A stretch of DNA of 39,969 bases from Corallococcus sicarius (GTDB taxonomy: Bacteria; Myxococcota; Myxococcia; Myxococcales; Myxococcaceae): positions 1 through 39,969 of the forward strand of contig NZ_RAWG01000065.1 of assembly GCF_003611735.1 (NCBI RefSeq), in the 5' to 3' direction. How positions within the stretch are numbered: position 1 is the first letter of the stretch; each line of letters begins with the position of its first letter. Positions 1-5,960 of this stretch are shown piece after piece. The notes beneath the pieces were generated by a model that was not told the origin of the DNA, ran no database searches, and worked only from the letters and a program-made list of their open reading frames with translations. Both the position numbers and the translations under genes were made by a program.

Positions 1-2
1 CC

Positions 3-113
3 CCCCCGTCAGGGGCCAGCGAGGAGGAGGGCGAGCCCCCCTGCCCTGCCTGCGGAACGGCCGCCCCCCTGGTCGCGGGCGCCTGCGGCGACTGCGGCCT
101 CCAGCTCGAGTAG
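3..113 (+). CDS. C-terminal end of a zinc-ribbon protein (5' end outside window)
   Basis: An open frame enters from the left edge and stops at the TAG at 111-113. The 36 visible residues include CPAC and, 11 residues later, CGDC, followed by a short GLQLE tail. Two CxxC knuckles at this spacing form a treble-clef or zinc-ribbon metal site. The residues before them are acidic and low-complexity (SGASEEEGEPP), like a linker. The function of the main body cannot be seen. The gene converges on the Crp/Fnr gene, with 38 bp between the two stop codons. The reading frame and metal motif are directly visible; any role is unknown. Confidence 0.6.
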   Translation, partial: PPSGASEEEGEPPCPACGTAAPLVAGACGDCGLQLE

Positions 114-151
114 GCGTCGGCCCTGCGCAGCCGGGAGTCCCAGGGGCCCGC

Positions 152-739
152 TCACTCCGCCCGCTTGCGGCGCCGCGACATGATGCGGCTCAAGGCCACC
201 TCGGTGATGCCGAGGTAGGCCGCCACGTCGCGCTGGGGAACCCTTCCCTTCAGGTGGGGATGCTCCTCCCAGAACTTCACGAGGCGCTCCTCCGCGGACA
301 GCTCCAGGAACTCCTGCTCACGGCGCTCCTTGAGGACGAAGTGCTGCTCCGCCACCCGGCGCGCCAGCCGCTCCCAGCACACGTGGCCCTGCTCCAGTTG
401 CTGGAAGTCCCGCGTCTGGAACACCAGCACGTGGCTCGGCTCGAGCGCTTCAATCGCTGTCATGGACGGCAGCCGCTGCAACATCTCCGCATAGGCACCA
501 ATCAGCTCTCCCTCGGCGCGGAAGGCCTTGATGGACTCGCCCCCGCGGGGCGACACGCGCACGCCCCGGAAGACCCCCTGAAGCACCACGGCGAACCGGT
601 CCGCCGCGTCCCCCGGACGCATGAAGAGTTCCCGCTTCGCCAGCGACTGCTCCTTCGCCACGGCTTCGGCCTTCACCCACTCCTCGGGAGGAAGCGGGGC
701 CAGGGTGGCGAGGCGCTCGAAGAGCTTCGGGAATCTCAC
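152..739 (-). CDS. Crp/Fnr-family transcriptional regulator
   Basis: This 195-residue protein has the two-domain Crp/Fnr layout. A cyclic-nucleotide-binding-type beta-roll spans roughly residues 15-115, with the typical GDxADRFAVVLQG and FRAEGELIG strands. A long dimerisation helix follows, then a C-terminal winged helix in which VPQRDVAAYLGITEVALSR (about residues 167-186) forms the helix-turn-helix. There is no Fnr-type N-terminal Cys cluster, so iron-sulphur sensing of oxygen is unlikely. The canonical cAMP-pocket Arg-Ser pair is not evident either, so the ligand is unknown. The start used is a GTG at 737-739. The gene is transcribed away from the sterol-desaturase gene across a 66-bp gap and may regulate it. 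It is shorter than E. coli Crp (210 aa), but both domains are present. Confidence 0.9.
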   Translation of the reverse strand: MRFPKLFERLATLAPLPPEEWVKAEAVAKEQSLAKRELFMRPGDAADRFAVVLQGVFRGVRVSPRGGESIKAFRAEGELIGAYAEMLQRLPSMTAIEALEPSHVLVFQTRDFQQLEQGHVCWERLARRVAEQHFVLKERREQEFLELSAEERLVKFWEEHPHLKGRVPQRDVAAYLGITEVALSRIMSRRRKRAE

Positions 740-805
740 GTCGCGGGGACCTGGGCTTGACCTGGGTTAAGGCGGAGGCGGCTTGGGGAAACATATACCG
801 GGGGC
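740..805. promoter_or_regulatory. Divergent promoter region with two direct repeats
   Basis: The 66 bp between the divergent Crp/Fnr and desaturase genes hold two copies of GACCTGGG, at 748-755 and 759-766. Their starts are 11 bp apart, one helical turn. An A/T-rich stretch, AAACATATA, lies just before the desaturase start, with GGGGG as ribosome-binding site. The repeats could be an operator for the neighbouring regulator. They do not match the TGTGA-N6-TCACA Crp consensus, so this is inference from position and symmetry only. Confidence 0.35.
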
Positions 806-2062
806 ATGTCCCTCAACGTCTATGCCGTGGCCACGCCCTTCGTCATCGCCCTGGCCCTGGCGGAGTTCGCCTGGTGCGTGGTGCGGCGCAACGGCTACTA
901 CAGCTTCCAGGACTCCATCGCGAGCATGGGCACGGCGGTGATGAACCAGTGCGTCAACGTCGCGGTGGCCCTGCTGGTGCTGCCCCTCTTCACGCAACTG
1001 GGCCAGTACGCACCGTGGCGGCTCGACGCTTCGTCGCCGTTGTCGCTGGTGGCGCTCTTCCTGGGCGTGGACTTCCTCTTCTATTGGTTCCACCGCTTCG
1101 GGCACCGCACCAACATCGGCTGGGCGGCGCACTCGCCGCACCACTCCACCGAGGAGCTCAACTACGCGGTGGCCTTGCGCGCGAGCGTGACGCAGCGCCT
1201 CTTCTCGTTCCTCTTCTACTGGCCGCTGGTGCTGGTGGGCTTCCCGCCGGAGGCGGTGCTGGCGATGGTGGCCTTCCACCTGGTGCTCCAGTTCATCCCC
1301 CATACGCGGGTCATCCCCAAGCTCCCCCGGTGGGTGGAGTCGTGGCTGAACACGCCGTCGCACCACCGCGTGCACCACGCGCGCAACGACGCCTACATCG
1401 ACAAGAACTACGCGGGCTTCCTCATCATCTGGGACCGGATGTTCGGCACCTACGCGGAGGAGACCGAGCCGTGCTCCTACGGATTGACGACCCCGGCGAA
1501 CACCTGGGACCCGACGGCCATCAACTTCCAGGCGTGGGGCCGGCTCGTCGCGGACGCCGTCGCCACGAAGCGCCTGGGAGACAGGCTGCGCATCTGGGTG
1601 ATGCCCACGGGCTGGCGGCCCGCGGACCTTCCTCCGCGTGCGTTGGGGTACTGGAAGCAGGAGGGCGTGGAGGTGAAGTACCACTCCCGGGAGCTGTCCG
1701 GCGTCCGTGGCTACCTCGTCTTCCAACTGTTCGCGTCGATGCCGTTCATGCTCCTGGTGAGCCACCATGCCTCACCGCTGTCGGGCTGGCAGAAGGTGGC
1801 GTTGAGCCTGCTGCTCTGGGCGATGGCGACCGCCTGGAGCGGGATGCTGGAGTCGAAGGCGTGGAGCGAGCCGCTGGAGCTCGCACGGGTGCTCGCCATG
1901 GGCGTGGCGGTGACACTGTGGCTGGTAGGCGCCAGCGCGCCCCCGGCGTGGAGCGCGCTCACGGCGTCGTGGCTGATGGTCTCGCTGGTCTGGCTGCGGG
2001 TGGCGCGCGGCGGCGCCGGCCAGAAGCCCCCGTCCTCCGAGGTCCCTTCAACCCTCCTGTGA
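806..2062 (+). CDS. Sterol desaturase / fatty-acid hydroxylase superfamily membrane protein
   Basis: This is a 418-residue integral membrane di-iron oxygenase of the fatty-acid hydroxylase superfamily, which includes sterol desaturases and alkylglycerol monooxygenases. The family's histidine clusters are intact: HRFGH (96-100), HSPHH (109-113) and HHRVHH (186-191). Hydrophobic segments near residues 5-25, 45-65, 78-95 and 130-165 place the clusters on the cytoplasmic face. A further block of hydrophobic segments after residue 290 is an extension found in alkylglycerol-monooxygenase-like members. The substrate is probably a lipid tail or sterol-like molecule but cannot be named. The ATG at 806 follows GGGGGC. 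The last residues (KPPSSEVPSTLL) are encoded by a 49-bp repeat that recurs at 5330, so the original C-terminus may have been replaced. A divergent Crp/Fnr gene may control it. Confidence 0.92.
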   Translation: MSLNVYAVATPFVIALALAEFAWCVVRRNGYYSFQDSIASMGTAVMNQCVNVAVALLVLPLFTQLGQYAPWRLDASSPLSLVALFLGVDFLFYWFHRFGHRTNIGWAAHSPHHSTEELNYAVALRASVTQRLFSFLFYWPLVLVGFPPEAVLAMVAFHLVLQFIPHTRVIPKLPRWVESWLNTPSHHRVHHARNDAYIDKNYAGFLIIWDRMFGTYAEETEPCSYGLTTPANTWDPTAINFQAWGRLVADAVATKRLGDRLRIWVMPTGWRPADLPPRALGYWKQEGVEVKYHSRELSGVRGYLVFQLFASMPFMLLVSHHASPLSGWQKVALSLLLWAMATAWSGMLESKAWSEPLELARVLAMGVAVTLWLVGASAPPAWSALTASWLMVSLVWLRVARGGAGQKPPSSEVPSTLL

Positions 2063-2071
2063 CCACCGCCT
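2023..2071 (+). repeat. 49-bp dispersed direct repeat, copy 1
   Basis: Positions 2023-2071 match 5330-5378 in the same orientation, with two mismatches at offsets 10 and 20. This copy overlaps the last codons and stop of the desaturase gene. Read on the opposite strand, both copies can encode AVVTGGLKGPRR. The two copies bracket a 3.26-kb segment carrying three genes for secreted or membrane proteins. Identity of the repeat family is unknown. Confidence 0.85.
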
Positions 2072-2200
2072 CAAGGGGGCGCACCCCAGGGCTCAGAACA
2101 ATCCGCCCCAGAGACTCCTCAGGGATCGCATTGCTCGATGCGACTCCGACAGCAGCATGCCCACACGCGTCGGTGGCACATCTTGTCGAACACCCGCCCG

Positions 2201-2653
2201 TCAGTCTTGAGCGCTCTGCGACGATGCGCTCCGGGAACGGCCGGGGCGCATCGCCAGCACCGCCGCGATGACTTCGCCCACGCCCAGGAGGACCACGCCC
2301 CAGAGCAAGGCCTCCATGAGTTCATCGCCGGAGCCACTCAGCAGCGGCTCGCTCAGCCCCATCCCCATCACTACCGTCCCCAGGCCCGAGAGAATCCCCA
2401 GGACGATGGAGTACGTGCGGTGGCGGCCGGTGAGGTTCAGGAAGAGCATCACCAACCCCCCCGCTCCCAGCACCAGGATGGTGATCCCCAGGCCGAGAAC
2501 CGCCCCCAGGGCGTCCTCGGCGCCCTGAGCCCAGGCACGGGACGCGACGAGGACGCTGGCCGTGCCCAGCATCCAGGACAGGTGCGCCTTCAACGCGGCG
2601 ACGGAGGGGACGCGCGAGGGCTTGAGTTGCTGGCAAGGGCCTGAGGGATGCAT
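2201..2653 (-). CDS. Small multi-pass membrane protein, function unknown
   Basis: This protein has up to 150 residues. A hydrophobic leader ending in ASRAWAQG resembles a signal peptide. It is followed by three strongly hydrophobic segments: ALGAVLGLGITILVLGAGG, then IVLGILSGLGTVVMGMG, then LLWGVVLLGVGEVIAAVLA. A short basic, Ser-rich tail ends the protein. The start is uncertain. The ATG at 2653 gives an unusually long leader; an in-frame TTG at 2593 or ATG at 2572 would give a more normal one; none has a convincing ribosome-binding site. It lies between the two 49-bp repeats and is divergent from the metalloprotease gene. I do not recognise a family. The hydrophobic pattern and normal codon bias support a real gene. 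Confidence 0.7.
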   Translation of the reverse strand: MHPSGPCQQLKPSRVPSVAALKAHLSWMLGTASVLVASRAWAQGAEDALGAVLGLGITILVLGAGGLVMLFLNLTGRHRTYSIVLGILSGLGTVVMGMGLSEPLLSGSGDELMEALLWGVVLLGVGEVIAAVLAMRPGRSRSASSQSAQD

Positions 2654-2820
2654 CCAGAAAACACTACCAGCTCACGCCTCCACGGGGGAGGGCGGCCACT
2701 TCGCCGTCAGCGTCGCCCTCTACCTCATACGACCAGAAATGAGGGGTCCTTGCGTATCTCGTTCATCCCGTCCTCGCCCCGCGCCTGGGGCTCGGGAGCA
2801 ACGAAGGCCGCACTGGGGAA

Positions 2821-4308
2821 ATGATGAAACGACCTGGATTGACCGCAGTCTTCCTGATGGGATTCCTGCCCGCCGCGACGGTGAGCGCCTATGTGCTCAA
2901 CTCGGGGGCCCGGTGGAGCGACAATCCCTATGTCATTGATGTCATCGCCGGCCCGTTCCAAACCCACTTCGGGCTGGACGCCACGCGCACCATGCACATG
3001 GCGCGCTCGGGCCTCCAGGCCTGGATGAACGTGGGCGTGGGCTTCGCCACCCACCACGCGTTCTACAACACGACGCCCAGCGCGTCGGACATCGAGGTCG
3101 AGGCGAAGACGTGCTGCGATGGCGACTGCACCTCGGGGTGCCTCGGGCGCGCGACCAACGTCCCGTTGTCCGACAACTGCGCCCTCGACATCTACAAGAA
3201 CACCAGCAGTCCCGAAAACTACTCGGACGACCGCAGCGGCACCTGGGACATCCAGTCCATCCTCTCTCATGAGTTCGGGCACTGCCTCGGGCTGGGCCAC
3301 CCCTCCACCCCGGAGGAGGCCATCATGAAGCAGGGGCAGTACGCCTTCGCCGCCTATGCGAAGCGCTTCCCGCGCGTGGACGACAAGACGGGCGGGCAGA
3401 ACGCGCAGTACATCGCGGACTACCCCATCCGGGTGCGGGAGCGCACCGGCGGCGCCTGGACCCAGGTGGCGAAGACTTCCGGTAGCGTCGGCGTGGCGAC
3501 CCGCTCGGATGGCTGGTCCCTGGTGGCCTATGAGACGGACCCCACCCGGGACACCACCAGCAACGTGGCCCACCTGGCCATCTCCGCCACCGGCGGCGTC
3601 AGCCCCGAGTGCATCAACTGGAATGAGTGGACGTACGACGGCGTGGCCGTCTCCGTGGACACCTCGGGCGGCTTCGCGAAGGCGTTCCTCGCGGCCAACG
3701 ACGGAGGGCAGATCCTCGTCTACCGGAACATCTACCCCGCCCTCCTGGGCTGCATCGCGGGGACGCGCACCCTGACGACGATGTCGTCCCGGCGCCGTCC
3801 CAGCCTCGCGTACGACACGGGCACCAGCCGGCTCGTGATGACCTTCATCGACCGGGAGAGGGGCCAGCTGCGAATCTCCACCTCCGACAGCTCCGGGGCG
3901 TGGACGACGCCCACGCTCCTGAACACGGAGTGGACCGACGCGCCCGTCGGCATCGACTGCGGCTACTGGGCGCCGGCCGGTGCGAACCGCTGCTTCCTGG
4001 CCTTCCCCGCCGCGGATGGCACCCACACCCTGCGCATCGCAGAGGGCTACATCAATGCCTCCGGCGACTACGTGCACGTGGGGACCTACGTGACCGGGGG
4101 CTGGACCCTCAACATCGCGCCGGACATCCAGATCATCAACGGGAACCGGCTGGAGATCCTCCACGGGGCCACGGACAACAACCGCACCGCGTATATGTAT
4201 GTCCGTGATTGCAGCAGCGGGTGCACGGACTCCACGTATCCCCTGGATCAGCGGACCTACCTCGGCGGTGGCATCTCGAGCACGAAGCTGGTGACGGCGG
4301 CTCCATGA
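2821..4308 (+). CDS. Secreted matrixin-like zinc metalloprotease with C-terminal beta domain
   Basis: This 495-residue exported protein begins with a signal peptide (MMKRPGLTAVFLMGFLPAATVSA). The catalytic part spans about residues 24-200 and carries the metzincin zinc site HEFGHCLGLGH (150-160). A methionine in IMKQG (169) is placed as the Met-turn. Cysteines at 98, 99, 103, 107 and 120 could form disulphides. In matrixin-type enzymes the three His of this motif bind zinc and the Glu activates water for peptide cleavage. Residues after about 205 are rich in short beta strands and aromatic-Gly turns, like a propeller or lectin-like substrate-binding domain, but I cannot name its family. The likely role is extracellular protein degradation. 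GGGGAA precedes the tandem ATG start. The next gene starts 62 bp downstream on the same strand. Confidence 0.88.
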   Translation: MMKRPGLTAVFLMGFLPAATVSAYVLNSGARWSDNPYVIDVIAGPFQTHFGLDATRTMHMARSGLQAWMNVGVGFATHHAFYNTTPSASDIEVEAKTCCDGDCTSGCLGRATNVPLSDNCALDIYKNTSSPENYSDDRSGTWDIQSILSHEFGHCLGLGHPSTPEEAIMKQGQYAFAAYAKRFPRVDDKTGGQNAQYIADYPIRVRERTGGAWTQVAKTSGSVGVATRSDGWSLVAYETDPTRDTTSNVAHLAISATGGVSPECINWNEWTYDGVAVSVDTSGGFAKAFLAANDGGQILVYRNIYPALLGCIAGTRTLTTMSSRRRPSLAYDTGTSRLVMTFIDRERGQLRISTSDSSGAWTTPTLLNTEWTDAPVGIDCGYWAPAGANRCFLAFPAADGTHTLRIAEGYINASGDYVHVGTYVTGGWTLNIAPDIQIINGNRLEILHGATDNNRTAYMYVRDCSSGCTDSTYPLDQRTYLGGGISSTKLVTAAP

Positions 4309-4370
4309 GCGACGCTCGCGCAGGCCTGTCACGACACCTCGCTGTGAATGACTTTCGGAGCAAGCCCATC

Positions 4371-5276
4371 ATGATGTCTTTCAAGAAGCAGGGAATGACG
4401 CTCGTCCTTGGAGCGGTCCTGGGTGTGAGCGCCACCGGCGTGGCGACGGGGTTTTTCCCCGAGCAGGCCCGGTTGGGGCCCGTGGCGACACAGGGGCAGA
4501 TCCACGATGACCATGGCGAGTATGCCTTCGGTCCCGAGGGGTACGTGGCCCAGTCGGACGTCATCGTCACGGGCCGCATCACCCGGGTCCTCGACGCACG
4601 GACGTACACGCGGGGGAGCAAGAGCCCGCGGTACTCCCACCAGCTCGAGCTCGAGGTGGACGAGGAGCTCTACCGGAACACGGAGCGCGCGCCCGGCGAG
4701 CGGAGCGCGCGTCTGGTCGTCTCCGTGCCCGCGGCGGGAACGGACCTCTCCACGGGACGCGCCCACATCGCGGCCCCGGGCGGTGGCACGCACCTGTTCT
4801 TCCTGCGGCGCTCGCCGTGGGTCCCGGGGGCCTTCGTGCTCCTGCGGGGGGAGAACGGGCGCATCGACCTGACGGGCCCCTCGGTACGGCACGAGGTGCT
4901 GCGCGGCGGCACGCCCTCCGCCGTCCTCGACGAGGTGCGGCGCTACGCCGCGACGGTGCGGGTCTCGCTTGCCTCGACGGTGCGCGAGTCGCTGGGTGCG
5001 CTGCCCGAGGACGTGAAGCCGGGCCGGTTCTACGGGCGGAGCAACACGCCGGCCGCGCTGCGGCAGGCGCTGAAGACCCAGGAAGACGGGGTGCTGGTGT
5101 TCGACGCGCTGCCGGAGGGCGCGGTGGCCTCGCGGCTCCACGTCCTCAACGTCGGGGGCAAGTGCTTCGTGCGCATGCAGTGGGAGCCCGGTGCGGCCTC
5201 CGGCCCGGTGGCGCTCCATGTGAAGGACGGGGTCCTCCCACCGACGTGTGAGGCACTGCTCGACAAGACCTTCTGA
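4371..5276 (+). CDS. Predicted secreted protein, function unknown
   Basis: This is 302 residues from the tandem ATG at 4371/4374. GGAG at 4358-4361 is well placed for it, and the N-terminus (MMSFKKQGMTLVLGAVLGVSATGVA) forms a good signal peptide. Longer upstream starts would overlap the end of the protease gene and spoil the leader. The mature part has a beta-rich region with VAQSDVIVTGRITRVLDA (near residue 60), like the small OB-like domains of secreted bacterial proteins of unknown function. A C-terminal region carries a conserved-looking GGKCFVRM and one further Cys. No catalytic motif is visible. It probably shares a transcript with the metalloprotease, suggesting an extracytoplasmic role. 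A strong hairpin follows the stop. Confidence 0.8.
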   Translation: MMSFKKQGMTLVLGAVLGVSATGVATGFFPEQARLGPVATQGQIHDDHGEYAFGPEGYVAQSDVIVTGRITRVLDARTYTRGSKSPRYSHQLELEVDEELYRNTERAPGERSARLVVSVPAAGTDLSTGRAHIAAPGGGTHLFFLRRSPWVPGAFVLLRGENGRIDLTGPSVRHEVLRGGTPSAVLDEVRRYAATVRVSLASTVRESLGALPEDVKPGRFYGRSNTPAALRQALKTQEDGVLVFDALPEGAVASRLHVLNVGGKCFVRMQWEPGAASGPVALHVKDGVLPPTCEALLDKTF

Positions 5277-5282
5277 CCCACA

Positions 5283-5318
5283 CCACGGCCCGCTTCGAGC
5301 AGTCGAGGCGGGCCGTGG
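5283..5318 (+). terminator. Strong hairpin after the secreted-protein gene
   Basis: A perfect 11-bp inverted repeat (CCACGGCCCGC at 5283-5293 and its complement at 5308-5318) extends through a T-G pair and four more pairs to a 4-base loop. It starts 7 bp past the stop codon. No T-run follows, as is common in GC-rich genomes. Its role as a transcription terminator is inferred. Confidence 0.7.
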
Positions 5319-5329
5319 CCCTTGAGGGG

Positions 5330-5378
5330 GAAGCCCCCATCCTCCGAGGCCCCTTCAACCCTCCTGTGACCACCGCCT
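5330..5378 (+). repeat. 49-bp dispersed direct repeat, copy 2
   Basis: This is the second copy of the sequence at 2023-2071, in the same orientation and with two mismatches. It lies between the hairpin at 5283-5318 and the truncated GH45 gene. The GH45 homology begins 54 bp downstream at 5432, so the repeat sits close to the point where that gene has lost its 5' part. Confidence 0.85.
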
Positions 5379-5431
5379 TGGCGATGCCGGCGTCGAAGCG
5401 GTCGTCGGCGGCACCCTTGAGAGAGCCGAGC

Positions 5432-5923
5432 GACTTCAATAGCGGCACGAGCTTCACGTGCAACACGAAGCAACCCTGGGCCATGAACAACACCCTGTCG
5501 TATGGATTTGCTGCGGCGAGCCTGGCCGGGAAATCGGAAAGCGATGTGACTTGCGCTTGTTACGCACTGAAGTTCACCAGCGGAGCCGTGAACGGCCAGA
5601 CGTTCGTGGCCCAGGTGATCAATGCGTCAATGGGTGCGGGTTCGGGTGAGAACCGTTTCGATCTGATGATTCCTGGCGGTGGCGTTGGCATCTTCAACGG
5701 GTGTCAGAGCCAGTGGAGAGCGCCAAGCGACGGTTGGGGTGCCCGATATGGCGGTGTCAGCAGTCAAAGCCAGTGCTCCCAGTTGCCGACGCAGCTGCAG
5801 GCGGGTTGTAACTGGCGATTCGGCTGGTTCAAGAACGCGGATAATCCGACCGTGACCTACCGTCGGGTCAAATGCCCGGCGGAAATCATTGCAAGGTCTG
5901 TTTGCAAGCGAAAGGATGAATGA
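5432..5923 (+). pseudogene. 5'-truncated GH45 endoglucanase fragment
   Basis: About 163 residues ending at the TGA at 5921-5923 closely follow the C-terminal three quarters of a glycoside hydrolase family 45 endoglucanase, the family typified by fungal endoglucanase V. Recognisable blocks are PWAMNNTLSYGFAA, CACYALKFTSG, RFDLMIPGGGVGIFNGC, GWGARYGG, GCNWRFGWFKNADNPT and KCPAEIIARS. The Asp in RFDLMIPG (codon 5660-5662) aligns with the family's catalytic acid. The N-terminal part is missing, including the STRYWDCC block with the second catalytic Asp and any signal peptide. Upstream sequence leads into the 49-bp repeat instead. The open frame continues up to a GTG at 5315 inside a hairpin, which is not a credible start. 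Base composition is less GC-rich than the neighbours. This suggests a gene acquired by transfer and then cut by rearrangement; activity is unlikely. Confidence 0.85.
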
Positions 5924-5960
5924 GGGGGATAGGACCTCGACCGACCCTGTTGCCGCCCGG

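Noticed and set aside
757-2271. Long plus-strand frame of 504 codons over the desaturase gene
   Set aside because: It is rich in Arg, Pro and Gly, overlaps a gene with intact catalytic His motifs in another frame and has no family match. It is a GC-bias shadow.
2725-4332. 535-codon minus-strand frame opposite the metalloprotease
   Set aside because: Arg/Val/Gly-rich with no recognisable motif, antisense to a gene with a HExxHxxGxxH site.
5146-5493. Minus-strand frame reading through the 49-bp repeat (AVVTGGLKGPRRMGAS)
   Set aside because: The frame overlaps the end of the secreted-protein gene and the GH45 fragment, so no complete gene fits. The repeat could derive from a coding sequence, but that cannot be shown here.
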